Of a DNA stretch of 64,000 bases, positions 19,855 to 32,338 are shown piece by piece (the first letter of the stretch is position 1; every line of letters starts with the position of its first letter). The position numbers and the translations under genes were made by a program. This DNA is from Ephydatia muelleri. Lineage: Eukaryota > Porifera > Demospongiae > Spongillida > Spongillidae. The notes under the pieces were generated by a model that worked only from the letters and a program-made list of their open reading frames with translations, ran no database searches and was not told the origin of the DNA. The stretch lies in assembly GCA_013339895.1 (NCBI GenBank), contig JABACO010000017.1, positions 1,014,315-1,078,314 on the forward strand, given 5' to 3'.

Positions 19855-22800
19855 ACTATGTGTGTGCAAGGGGTTCATGTATTAATTTGTGGGTGTATTT
19901 GATTGGCTTACCTTTGGACTGTGGCCACACCCTCTTACATATTATGCTATCAGCTTGCTTTTTAAAAAATTCTTCCTTATACCATTAGTGCCTCCATCTC
20001 TGGCCCCTCCTCCTCATAAATGAAGACATCAATAGAAGTTAGCTGCAGTGTTCCATGATGACCACACCCACCGTGCCCTCAATAATACTGTGGTTTGAGG
20101 AAATCTAATCTGGCCATGGTATAGCACTCGACATACGCGCCAATGCTCTGTAAGGCAATTTCATTGGCTTACAGACTAAAATTCAAGCAAATGGATGCTT
20201 AATGCAGCTCATCCAGGATGGATGGGTTGTTGGTATCTGATGGATAAACAACCTTGCTTGTATAGTACCTGCATTAGACCTTTAGCAGTAGTCAACTAGC
20301 TGCCACACCCCCTGCAATTGTTGCATGTGAAAATCCATTTCATTTGATGTATACTATATCTACCTTCCAGGGATTGTTCCAGTTGTAGCCATTACCACTT
20401 GTCTTTGACATGCTTTTGGGCTTAGACTACTAACCTAGATCTCATCACCTCTTGTTCCCGCGACCACAAATACCTAAATATCAAACCTAATTTCCTACAC
20501 AGCCATGCTAGAGATTATAGTAGGGGATTGGAAGCTGATCATGCACGTTCGCTATACCTATGCACAGAACATCCGAGGTAGTATTAATATTAATCACACC
20601 TCTGAATTTATGGATTTTGGTGAAGGACCATTGGATTTGGAGTTGTCTCTCTTACAAAGTAAGCCAAAAAGTTTACTGTAACTTGATCAACAAATAAATG
20701 TAGCTCTATGAATATGATTTGACAATGCAGTCTTTCTATGTTAGCCAAATTCATATCCGCTATTTTTTTTTTTGCTTCAAACTAGTGAAAGGATGGATAT
20801 TTTTTTCCCTGGATAACTGCTCGTTACCTGTTAAAGCTTTAGTTTCTTTTTTGTGCTTTAAATTTGTTGCATTGTGCATTAATAACTTTTAAGAGTGATC
20901 CTTGCCGATGTTTTGCTGCAAGATCCTGAAACATGATTTGGTACACAGGACACATAGATTATCTACAGCTCTGTGTTGTGTGTTTCCCCTACCACACCAC
21001 ACTCTCCTCCCTCCCAACTGTACAGTACACCTGCTCACATAATGCTATGCTCATTGATCTTTAATAATGACTCTGAACATATCCTGCTATTCAGGTCTGT
21101 TTTTGATAACAACAAGAAAAAAGAGAATCAAATGTGTCACATATAACTACGCATAATTGCATATGATGTACACCAAGTCTGTGGGGTCCCAGTGTTCTGC
21201 CTTGGGTATTTGGACGCAAGGAGCCATGTATTGACACCATACACAAGCCCTCCCCCCCCCCCCCCCCCAGTTATGGAGCTAATAGCAGTTTTTTTTTTTT
21301 TATGCACTGCTTTGTGCTGTACCAGTAATTATAACTATCATGTTTTGTACCCAGACCCATGTGAGATGTAATGGTGTCTGAGACCCATGTGAGATGTAAT
21401 GGTGTCTGAGCACGATATTTTATAGTTCAGCAGAAATTCCATGTGCTTAGCCACGGAGACAAATGAATCCCATAGCAGGTAAATGAGTGGGGAGATACCA
21501 CGTTGTTACCACAGTCATCCAAGAACTCTACTACATGTATGACTGGCACTCCTTCTGTCAGTAATGTATACATTCTGCGATAGAGAAAAGTGGTTCCCAA
21601 CAAGTGTTCAAGTGTCCCACCTGTGAACAAAACATGAACATCACAGTGGGAGGGGCCAGTGGTCTCCCTCAGAACCTCGATCTTGGATTTGAAGTGGAAG
21701 TAGCTGCTTGTGTCCAAGATTACAAGTAACAGTGACATATTTTTTTATGAATGTATAGATGGACGCAATGGTACACACTGTCATCTCATGTGCACTATCT
21801 GCCCTGAACACCACAAGTGCAGCAGAAAGCTTTTCAAGCACACTGTAACAGTCATAGGCTTTCACTTTAGCTGGTCTGTGTACTGTGGAATTCTTCCTAG
21901 CCTAAATTTTGATCCACCCATGCCCGAAAACAAAATTAATTTCAAACCATGAACGTGACCCAAAATGTATATTGGCATATGCATGGGTTTTGACCGTACT
22001 AAAATATTGGTGTCAGTTTCAAGCTGCATTATAGTAACCACACAACACAACTTCAAGCTGTGTCCTGTGTACCAAATCATGTTTCAGGATCTTGCAGCAA
22101 AACATCGGCAAGGATCACTCTTAAAAGTTATTAATGCACAATGCAACAAATTTAAAGCACAAAAAAGAAACTAAAGCTTTAACAGGTAACGAGCAGTTAT
22201 CCAGGGAAAAAAATATCCATCCTTTCACTAGTTTGAAGCAAAAAAAAAAATAGCGGATATGAATTTGGCTAACATAGAAAGACTGCATTGTCAAATCATA
22301 TTCATAGAGCTACATTTATTTGTTGATCAAGTTACAGTAAACTTTTTGGCTTTCTTTGTAAGAGAGACAACTCCAAATCCAATGGTCCTTCACCAAAATC
22401 CATAAATTCAGAGGTGTGATTAATATTAATACTACCTCGGATGTTCTGTGCTGCATAGGTATAGCGAACGTGCATGATCAGCTTCCAATCCCCTACTATA
22501 ATCTCTGGCATGGCTGTGTAGGAAATTAGGTTTGATATTTAGGTATTTGTGGTCGCGGGAACAAGAGGTGATGAGATCTAGGTTAGTAGTCTAAGCCCAA
22601 AAGCATGTCAAAGACAAGTGGTAATGGCTACAACTGGAACAATCCCTGGAAGGTAGATATAGTATACATCAAATGAAATGGATTTTCACATGCAACAATT
22701 GCAGGGGGTGTGGCAGCTAGTTGACTACTGCTAAAGGTCTAATGCAGGTACTATACAAGCAAGGTTGTTTATCCATCAGATACCAACAACCCATCCATCC

Positions 22801-23161
22801 TGGATGAGCTGCATTAAGCATCCATTTGCTTGAATTTTAGTCTGTAAGCCAATGAAATTACCTTACAGAGCATTGGCGCGTATGTCGAGTGCTATACCAT
22901 GGCCAGATTAGATTTCCTCAAACCACAGTATTATTGAGGGCACGGTGGGTGTGGTCATCATGGAACACTGCAGCTAACTTCTATTGATGTCTTCATTTAT
23001 GAGGAGGAGGGGCCAGAGATGGAGGCACTAATGGTATAAGGAAGAATTTTTTAAAAAGCAAGCTGATAGCATAATATGTAAGAGGGTGTGGCCACAGTCC
23101 AAAGGTAAGCCAATCAAATACACCCACAAATTAATACATGAACCCCTTGCACACACATAGT

Positions 23162-23247
<86 letters not shown>

Positions 23248-24076
23248 GCACGCACACACACATTACATACCGTAATGCTGGCTGCATTTGCAAATGCAAA
23301 CCTGTACGTGTACATGTACACACAGATACACACACCCACACATTCCTTGTCATGTTTGCTGGAAAAACCATAGATTGTTTAGACAACTGTGACAGGGATG
23401 CATATGCGCATAGCAGCCATCAGTGTGTGCCTTCACCAACAAAATGCTACGATGACACTGGCACTAACTTTGAAGCCCGCGTATATCCGACACGTAACCG
23501 TTTAGCTCGGGTTTGCGTACTTCTTTTTTATTCTCACAAAGCTTCAGCCCAATTAACTTCAGCGGCGTGGGTTCCTGGAACCGGACAGACGAGGATATAG
23601 ATAAACCAAATGCATAAACAGATTTGACATCTTCGGGATTGAACCTGACCAAGTTTGATTTTTGCACCAAAAGTCATGAAAATTTTCAAAGTCACTAACC
23701 GAGGCTTGGACGATGAATATATAAGCGAGTTACAACTAAAAACCTAAATTTCTAAATATTTGAACCGTTGAGTATCGGGAGTTTAAAAGTTTAGATTTTT
23801 AAAGCGAAAACCAAGTAAAATTATAAATAAGGCAACTGGGAATGAGGGGATAGAATTTAGTCCGAATCGTACAAGGTAGTAAAATTCCAAACAAGTTTGA
23901 GCATTCGGCCATTTGAAGTTTAGAAGTTTAGATATTTATATGCGCGGTGACGTATATTCCAAACGACTAAACTTGCGGTGCAGTAATTAGAGGTTTGCAT
24001 CAATTTCGTGATATAAAATCATATTCCAATGATTTTGACTGATTGGGACGTGGAGTGCTCTAAAGGTACACGGACC
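18958..24076. mobile_element. Complete foldback transposon, 2.0-kb inverted arms
   Basis: Left arm 18958 to about 20962 and right arm about 22053-24076 are near-identical inverted copies; the length difference lies mainly in an internal (CA)n. The ends begin GGTCCGTGTACCTTTAGAGC. CAGGTA is present directly outside both ends (18952-18957 and 24077-24082), a convincing 6-bp target duplication. The spacer of about 1.1 kb holds two minus-strand open stretches (about 21865-21641 and 21738-21427), a C17 run and a 26-bp tandem duplication at about 21355-21411. I recognise no transposase, so the family is unassigned. The arms are so similar that insertion or arm homogenisation must be recent. Confidence 0.88.
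19790..19853. repeat. (TG)n in left arm of foldback element 1
   Basis: A pure TG microsatellite. The mirror (CA)n in the right arm is at about 23164-23243 and is longer, so the two arms differ in repeat number here. Confidence 0.9.
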
Positions 24077-24586
24077 CAGGTATTCTATGCAATCAGACTT
24101 ACTTGGATCAAGGTCCGTGTACCTTTATCACGAAATTGATGCAAACCTCTAATTACTGGACCGCAAGTTTAGTCATTTGGAATATACGTCACCGCGCATA
24201 TAAATATCCAAACTTCTAAACTTCATATGGCCGAATCCTCAAACTTTGTTTGGAATGTATGATTCGGACTAAATTCTATCCTCTCATTCCCAGTTGCCTT
24301 ATTTATAATTATACTTGGTTTTCGCTTTAAAAATCTAAACTTTTAAACTCCCGATACTCAACGGTTCAAATATAGGTTTTTAGTTGTAACTCGCTTATAT
24401 ATCCATCGTCCAAGCCTCGGTTAGGCCTAGTGACTTTGAAAATTTTCATGACTTTTGGTGCAAAAATCAAACTTGGTCGAGTTCAATCCCGAAGATGTCA
24501 AATCTGTTTATGTATTTGGTTTATCGTCTGTCCGGTTCCAGGAACCCACGCCGCTGAAGTTAATTGGGCTGAAGCTTTGTGAGAAC

Positions 24587-24716
24587 AAAAAAGAAGTACG
24601 CAAGCCTGAGCTAAACGGTTACGTGCCGGGTATACGCGGGCTTCAAAGTTATAACTTTGAAGCCCGCGTATACCCGGCACGTAACCGTTTAGCTCAGGCT
24701 TGCGTACTTCTTTTTT
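24587..24716. repeat. 130-bp perfect palindrome
   Basis: Arms 24587-24651 and 24652-24716 are exact reverse complements with no spacer; the centre is AAAGTTATAACTTT. Element 1 has only one arm of this sequence at the equivalent place. Downstream, CTTCACCAACAAAATGCTAC lies inverted relative to element 1. Confidence 0.93.
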
Positions 24717-24972
24717 TCTTCACCAACAAAATGCTACGATCCCACACACTGATGGCTGCTATGCACATATGCATCCCTGTCACAGTTGTCTAAATAATCT
24801 ATGGTTTTTCCAGCAAACATGACAAGGAATGTGTGGGTGTGTGTATCTGTGTGTACATGTACACGTACAGGTTTGCATTTGCAAATGCAGCCAGCATTAT
24901 GGTATGTAATGGTATTGTGTGTGTGCGTGCATATATGTGTGTGTGTATGTGTGTGTGTGTGTGTGTGCGTGC

Positions 24973-25036
<64 letters not shown>

Positions 25037-25401
25037 ACTATGTGTGCAAGGGGTTCATGTATTAATTTGTGGGTGTATTTGATTGGCTTACCTGTGGACT
25101 GTGGCCACACTTCTTACATATTATGCTATCAGCTTGCTTTTAAAAATGCAGTGTTCCATGATGACCACACCCACCGAGCCCTCAATAATACAGTGGTTTG
25201 AGGAAATCAAATCTGGCCATTGGTATAGCACTCGACATACGCGCCAATGCTCTGTAAGGCAATTTCATTGGCTTACAGACTAAAAATCAAGCAAATGGAT
25301 GCTTAATGCAGCTCATCCAGGATGGATGGGTTGTTGGTATCTGACTAGCTGCCACACCCCCTGCAACCGTTGCATGTGAAAATCCATTCCATTTGATGTT
25401 T

Positions 25402-25787
25402 CACTAGCGGATCCAGCCTGGACGGTTGGGGGGGGGGGGGGGGGGGGGGGGGGGGCTGAAAAGGGGAGGGGCTGACTGTAGGCGGAGCCGTCCCGGGGAG
25501 GGGGGCACCCCTCCCGCCCAGCTAGGGGGTACGGGGGAACGCTGGAAGCTCCCCCATCGGGGTCTGGGGCGGAGCCCCAGAAGCCAGCGCTTTTTGCGTT
25601 GGAAAACCCTCCAAAACTACGAAATGAAAGTATAATTACAGATCCAGCTTTTATAATCTCCATGCGCGCGCCGCACCACCGTTCATTGCAAAGTATACTA
25701 TGAATTTTTAATTTGAGGGGGGAGGGGGAGGGGGGGGGGCTATAGCCCCCCCCCTAGCCCCCCCCCCCCCCCCTGGATCCGCTACTG
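25402..25787. mobile_element. hAT-like non-autonomous element, 386 bp
   Basis: Ends CACTAGCGGATCCAG and CTGGATCCGCTACTG are imperfect inverted repeats. The interior has long G and C runs near its two ends and three hairpins: 25495-25514, 25533-25555 and CTGGGGCGGAGCCCCAG at 25564-25580. The same hairpins in the same order occur in the element at 37353. It is inserted in the left arm of foldback element 2. The right arm of that element, near 28270-28310, preserves the uninterrupted site. No clean target duplication remains. Confidence 0.75.
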
Positions 25788-26880
25788 TTCTACCCTTCTA
25801 GGGATGGTTCCAGTTGTAGCCATTACCACTTGTCTTTGACATGCTTTTGGGCTTAGACTACTAACCTAGTTTGTCTATAATCTCATCACCTCTCGTTCCC
25901 ACGACCATAAATACCTAAATATCAAACCTAATTTCCTACACAGCCATGCCAGAGATTATAGTAGGGGATTGGAAGCTGATCATGCACGTTCGCTATACCT
26001 ATGCAGCACAGAACATCCGAGGTAGTGTTAATATTAATCACACCTCTGAATTTATGGATTTTGGTGAAGGACCATTGGATTTGGAGTTGTCTCTCTTACA
26101 AAGTAAGCCAAAAAGTTTACTGTAACTTGATCAACAAATAAATGTAGCTCTATGAATATGCCGGATTTGACAATGCAGTCTTTTTATGTTAGCCAAATTC
26201 ATATCCGCTATTTTTTTTTTGCTTCAAACTAGTGAAAGGATGGATATTTTTTTCCACAAGTGCAATTCTAAATGACGGAGAAAGAAAGATGTCATACTAC
26301 ACAACCTAGGAAGATATTATGTCGACATCAGATCGCCATGTAAATATCAAAACAACAATAACTGAACTTTTTATTTGTTGTTTGGTTGATGATGCCTCAT
26401 TGTATGTTTAGTAAGACCAAAGGTTTAATAGGTGTGAGATTATTTTCCATTTCATCATCTTGTGATTGTACCCATGACATAGACCATTCTGGAACAGAGG
26501 CTGAAAATGGCTGAAAACAAACTGAATTAATGTTTGGATAACCAGCAAAAGATCACACTACAGATCCAACCCAGCGAATAGATTATCTACAGCACTGTGT
26601 TATGTGTTTCCCCTACCACTCCACACTCTCCTCCCTCCCAACTGTACAGTACACCTTCACATAATCTATGCTCATTGATCTTTAATGATGACTCTGAACT
26701 TACACACATATCCTGCTATTCAGGTCTGTTTTTGATAACAACAAGAAAAAAGAGAATATCAATTGTGACACATATAACTATGCATAATTGCAAATGATGT
26801 ACACCAAGTCTGTGGGGTCCCAGTGTTCTGCCTTGGGTATTTGGACGCAAGGAGCCATGTATTGACACCATACACAACCC

Positions 26881-26890
26881 CCCGCCCCCC

Positions 26891-26922
<32 letters not shown>
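26881..26922. repeat. C homopolymer tract
   Basis: A C30 run preceded by shorter C runs, in the foldback 2 spacer. The homologous place in element 1 (about 21249-21268) has a shorter C run. Confidence 0.9.
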
Positions 26923-26923
<1 letters not shown>

Positions 26924-28890
26924 CCAGTTATGGAGCTAATAGCAGGTTTTTTTTAATGCACTGCTTTGTGCTGTACCAGTAATTATGTTTTGTACTCAGA
27001 CCCATCTGAGATGTAATGGTGTCTGAGCACGATATCTTAAAGTTCAGCAGAAATTCCATGTGCTTAGCCATGGAGACAAATGAATCCCATAGCAGGTCAA
27101 TGAGTGGGGAGAGGGGCTGGGCAGGATAGGTATACCACGTTGTTACCGCAGTCATCCAAGAATTCTACTACATGTATGACTGCACTCCTTCTGTCAGTAA
27201 TGTACACATTCTGCGATAGAGAAAAGTGGTTCCCAACAAGTGTTCAAGTGTCCCACTTGTGAACAAAACATGAACATCACAGTGGGAGGGGCCAGTGGTC
27301 TCCCTCAGAACCTCGATCTTGGATATGAAGTGGAAGTAGCTGCTTGTGTCCAAGATTACAAGTAACAGTGACATATTTTTTTATGAATGTATAGATGGAC
27401 GCAATGGTACACACTGTCATCTCATGTGCACTATCTGCCCTGAACACCACAAGTGCAGCAGAAAGCTTTTCAAGCACACTGTAACAGTCATAGGCTTTCA
27501 CTTTAGCTGGTCTGTGTACTGTGGAATTCTTCCTAGCCTAAATTTTGATACACCCATGCCTGAAAACAAAATTAATTTTAAACCATAAACGTGACCCAAA
27601 ATGTATATTGGCATATGCATGGGTTTTGACCGTACTAAAATATTGGTGTCAGTTTCAAGCTGCATTATAGTAACCACACAACACATCTTCAAGCTGTGTC
27701 CTGTGTAACAAATCATGTTTTCAAGATCTTGCAGCAAAACATCGGCAAGTTAAAAGTTAAAACCTTCATCAATGCACAATACTACAATTTAAAGCACAAA
27801 AAAGAAACTAAAGCTTTAACAGGTAACGAGCAGTTATCCAGGAAAAAAAAATCCATCCTTTCACTAGTTTGAAGCAAAAAAAATAGCGGATATGAATTTG
27901 GCTAACATAAAAAGACTGCATTGTCAAATCCGGCATATTCATAGAGCTACATTTATTTGTTGATCAAGTTACAGTAAACTTTTTGGCTTACTTTGTAAGA
28001 GAGACAACTCCAAATCCAATGGTCCTTCACCAAAATCCATAAATTCAGAGGTGTGATTAATATTAACACTACCTCGGATGTTCTGTGCTGCATAGGTATA
28101 GCGAACGTGCATGATCAGCTTCCAATCCCCTACTATAATCTCTGGCATGGCTGTGTAGGAAATTAGGTTTGATATTTAGGTATTTATGGTCGTGGGAACG
28201 AGAGGTGATGAGATTATAGACAAACTAGGTTAGTAGTCTAAGCCCAAAATCATGTCAAAGACAAGTGGTACTGGAACAATCCCTAGGAGGGTAGATATAG
28301 TATACATCAAAAGGAATGGATTTTCACATGCAACGATTGCAGGGGGTGTGGCAGCTAGTTGACTACTGCTAAAGGTCTAATGCAGGTACTATACAAGCAA
28401 GGTTGTTTATCCATCAGATACCAACAACCCAATCCATCCTGGATGAGCTGCATTAAGCATCCATTTGCTTGATTTTTAGTCTGTAAGCCAATGAAATTGC
28501 CTTACAGAGCATTTGCACGTATGTCGAGTGCTATACCATGGCCAGATTTGATTTCCTCAAACCACAGTATTATTGAGGGCTCAGTGGGTGTGGTCATCAT
28601 GGAACACTGCATTTTTTAAAAGCAAGCTGATAGCATAATATGTAGGAGGGTGTGGCCACAGTCCAAAGGTAAGCCAATCAAATACACCCACAAATTAATA
28701 CATGAACCCCTTGCACACATAGTCCACACACACACACACACACACACATACACACACATACACAAACACACACACACACATACGCACACACACACACACA
28801 TACACAAACACACACACACACATACACACACACACAATACCATTACATACCATAATGCTGGCTGCATTTGCAAATGCAAACCTGTATGTA

Positions 28891-29060
28891 GAGGGGATGA
28901 CCATACTTGGTAAAGAAGGAATCATCTATAAGCCTGTGAGGAAGGGCACATGACAGTTGACCTTTTGAGGCAAGGTTGAGCTTCACTACCAGTGCCAGGA
29001 AGGTTGGGTTTAGGTCAGATATTGGACCCGCAGTTATCAATGTTTCCCACAATCGTGTGT
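28891..29060 (-). pseudogene. Xanthine dehydrogenase/aldehyde oxidase fragment
   Basis: The minus strand reads IVGNI, then after a one-base shift ITAGPISDLNPTF, LVVKLNLASKG and DDSFFTKYG. This matches the FAD-binding domain segment of molybdenum hydroxylases, where GGNIITASPISDLNP is followed by a FF-x-x-Y motif. One extra base (the G after ATT, about 29039) breaks the frame. The piece directly abuts the truncated foldback element and no other exons were found nearby. It is probably a dead gene relic. Confidence 0.65.
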
Positions 29061-29094
29061 ATGCATGTTTGAGCAAGATGGTGGTGATACCATA

Positions 29095-29420
29095 ATGAGG
29101 CAAATAGAGGTGTGTGATGAAGAGGGAGACATGAAGAGTGTGAAGAGGGTGTGTATAGTGTGGGGATGGTGTGTGGAGTGTGGGGAGTGTGTAGTGAAGA
29201 GGGATGTGGGGAGGGTGTGTGATTAAGAGGGAGACATGGAGTGTGAAGAGGTGTGGGGAGGTTTGTGTAGCGTGGGGAGGGTGTGTGCAGTGTGGGAGTG
29301 TGGTGACGAGGTATGTGGGGAGGATGTGTGATGAAGAGGGAGGCATGTAGTGTGGGGAGGGTGTATGGTGAAGAGGAATATGGGGAGGGTGTGTGATGAA
29401 GAAGGGGTACATGTACAAAA
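29095..29420. repeat. GTGTGGGGAGGGTGTGTG-type minisatellite
   Basis: Degenerate tandem units with GTGTGGGGAGGGTGTGTG and GAAGAGGGAGACATG cores, with no spacing strict enough to define one unit. Confidence 0.7.
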
Positions 29421-30490
29421 TAGATCTGTCTTCCAAGAAGCTAATGCTCCTAAGATCACACACACATACACATGTATACACACATATACACATGCACTCA
29501 CACTTGCACTAGGCAGCTCCAATCAGTTTGTGCCCCACACACTGGTGGCTGAGGTAGGTAGGCAAGAGAGGTGGCACTTTGGACACAACTGCATGCCAGT
29601 TAGTCCTCCAATGCATGGCCTGCGAGAAAGAATAATATCTACAGTAAGGAGCTCTCCAAATACAATTAGAACACACACAAGCCTATTCCACACACACACA
29701 CCATACACACACACACAACACACACACACAGACACACACACACAGACACACACGCAAAGGAATTTAATTATTGCTGTCAATGAAGATTGTTAATGCAAGT
29801 ATTGTGGTGTGTGCCACATCCATGGTATCCTATTGTTTTCAGCTACAAGATTTGGATATTTGCACTAACCTTCATCACTTATACAACATACCATTTGGCC
29901 AGAAAGCTTTTTAGTGTTATTTAGGTGAGAAACCATTCAGGATTTGTGCAAGGGATCATAACATCTTTACCTCATCTGTAGGTGGCCCAATGCACAACTA
30001 ACACTTCTAAGCACAACTATTCTGGTCCCACCTGGATGGGCCCCCTTCGGTGAGTTGTATTATTAATTAAGGAAAGATGATGCAGACATCTGAAAGAATG
30101 CCCTCCTTGGCTATGTTGGATCTTGCCATATGCTATTGTATCATACTTCAGGTGATCCATTATACACTTCCAAAGGGTTATTTTCCATTTGCTAAATCCA
30201 GCTGGTATATCTGGACAGGTTAATTGTATTATTATTATTATTTGTTTATTTACTTCATTTGCCACTGGCATTATAGCTTACCTGAGATATTACCGTTTGG
30301 AATGCTTGTTAAGTCAGTAATAGAGCATTTAGGGGATATTAAAAGGCATTTATTTTTTTTTAAAAGGTAGTTCTTAATTTATAAGGCATATGCATGGAGA
30401 CAACATGACCCATGTATATGTCAGTTCAGGCCTATACATGTGTGTATGTGCGTGTATACATACCAATGGAGACAACATGACCCATGTATA
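29421..30490. other. Non-coding region with CA tracts
   Basis: CA-rich tracts occur at about 29457-29510 and 29660-29755. A minus-strand stretch at 29520-29625 (PCIGGLTGMQLCPKCHLSC) follows a good acceptor-like CTTTCTCGCAG but is not recognisable. Otherwise I see nothing. Confidence 0.45.
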
Positions 30491-30499
30491 TGTTAGTTC

Positions 30500-31670
30500 A
30501 GGCCTGTATACTCACCTTGCCTCTGTGGTCCTCTGATCTGGATGGGAACCAGGCTACAGGGGGAGGAGGTGGGGAAGGTGGAGAGGGTAGATCCCGGTGG
30601 TGTTTGACTGACCATGAAGCCACAACCGGGACTGGGGATGAAGGTCCACCTCACCATCAAGTGGCTCTCATTCAGAGAGGTGGCTAGGTTCCTGACCACA
30701 CCCCCGGACCTCCTCACTGCACTGGATGGCCACAGGACCCCTCTGCAGAGCCATGGAGTGCCCAGGCCATCAGATCCTACATACACAGGTGAAGGTACAG
30801 GTGAAAGGTGTACAGGTGTAAGGTTTTCAGTGTTCAAAAACATTTCCATCACCAAGACTTAGCAGAGCTTTGAAATAAATAGCAGTACCATGGTTACAGT
30901 AGTGCTGTCTCCATGGAGACCGAGGGCATCCTGTACCAGCCATATTGGCACTTGTTGCTGTGTGAAGCCTCTGACCCTCCCTTGAGTACAAGACCATCAT
31001 TGTCAGTGGCTACGGCCAGCCCTGTTACCTGTTTGGTGTGGTGGGTTTGGAGAAGAGAAAATAATCACAAGCCTATTGCCCAGGATGTGCTCCCCCTGGT
31101 CCCCAGTTCATACCTGGGGCAGACAGTCTCAAAATAGCCTCGGGAGCACTCTAATTAGAACTGATAGATGCAAAATCACTAGTCCTAAAATATAACAATA
31201 CTCGTGGCAGCCACACCTAATGATAATCCAGCTTGCAGTTATACTCTGGGGTTAGAAGTGCAGGGTGTCCAGAGAGGTCAAAGGCTGCTGGCTTACTTTC
31301 AGACCAGTTGGGTACCAAGATGTCTGCTGGGTGAGTGTGGCCGTGGTAGTGGATGAGGTTGTTTCCTGCCTCCGCCTTAACATTCTGTGTCCCCTAGCTT
31401 ATAGTGGAAGGTGATAACATCACTGCCCACCATGCTTGCAGGTGAGAGCATGATGGCCCAGTGGGCCAAGCACACTCCCAGGGCACAAGCACATGGTGAC
31501 CCACCACAAGTGTCCAACCACCACTTGATAGCCACTTGGAACTCTGAAGGCTGTAGGTGGAGGCCAAGCCCCTCAGAGGTGATGACATGCAGACAGCTAT
31601 GAAGCAGCATGTGGGGAGGAGACAAAGAGCAGGCTGAGCTCTATCTGCTGAGGAGGAGGGTCTAAGAGAC
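30500..31670 (-). pseudogene. Decayed coding debris, possible retroelement tail
   Basis: Two minus-strand open stretches are protein-like but broken. One at about 31390-31570 reads FQVAIKWWLDTCGGSPC, then LAHWAIML and GSDVITFHYKLGD. It resembles the C-terminal zinc-binding tail that follows reverse transcriptase in some non-LTR-like elements, where WWLG, CPLC, DPLGHH and GGDVxxRHN occur in that order. The other (30500-30800) is open for about 95 codons and unassigned. Either could belong to the P-loop gene remnant upstream. Confidence 0.35.
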
Positions 31671-31689
31671 ACAGAGGATTACAATACAC

Positions 31690-32250
31690 ATTGATCCCCA
31701 GACACTGATCTGAACACAGCTAGGGGTGGTACACACACCAGTACAAATGCATGGAGGCAGCCATGTGGCCTCCCAGTCACTTGTGACTGAATATCAGCTG
31801 GGGCACTTTGAGTTGTATACCAACAAATCTCCACTTGGCAGGAACCACAGACATTCATCAGGTCCAGCCTCCATTGCTGGTCCTATACACACCATGTACA
31901 GCTGTACCTCTCACTTGATGGGGATGGTGACCTCATGGAGTGCTTCTTGTTTGAATGTAACCCTGGTGTGGCTAATGTAGGAAGGGATAACTCATCTAGA
32001 GCTAGGAAGTACATGGAGCACTGAGATACTCACCCGACAAGGATGAAGGAACATCTCCCTCACCCAGTGAGCACTCTGATAACCACATCACCTGCTCCCT
32101 TGCTCAGGTCCCCAGTCTGATCCTCTATGATGGTACACTTCCACTTGTACACTGGTCCTACGTCGTTTTACTACAGCTACATGAGAGCTACATCAAGCTC
32201 CTCCACATAGGAGGGCATCTTCCAACTGGACATATTGGTACTTGAGAACA
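31690..32250 (-). pseudogene. Unassigned broken coding stretch
   Basis: The minus strand contains protein-like pieces FKQEALHEVTIPIK (about 31930), PDECLWFLPSGDLLVYNSK (about 31820) and YKWKCTIIEDQTGDLSKGAG (about 32110), interrupted by stops. It may be downstream parts of the P-loop gene remnant at 32565-32747; no family assigned. Confidence 0.3.
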
Positions 32251-32338
32251 CTACAGGCCTTCTCAATGCTACTGTAAACACTAACTCTTATCTGCCAACA
32301 CAAGCATCTAGAACGTGGACTTGTATACAGGAAAACAT

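Larger units (their letters stand above)
24112..28888. mobile_element. Second, damaged foldback element of the same family
   Basis: It starts with the same GGTCCGTGTACC tip 35 bp after element 1. About 50 bp are missing just inside the tip. The left arm runs to about 26260, is interrupted by an hAT-like insertion (25402-25787) and contains a 130-bp palindrome. The spacer, about 26260-27720, includes a C30 run. The right arm, about 27720-28888, stops inside the arm after GCAAACCTGTATGTA. The outer roughly 750 bp, including the distal tip, is missing. Sequence beyond is xanthine-dehydrogenase-like. The copy is homologous to element 1 throughout, including the spacer. Confidence 0.85.

Noticed and set aside
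29520-29640. Cys-rich minus-strand stretch (LCPKCHLSC) after a good acceptor
   Set aside because: No family match, no matching neighbour exon, and a stop soon after; insufficient support for a gene.
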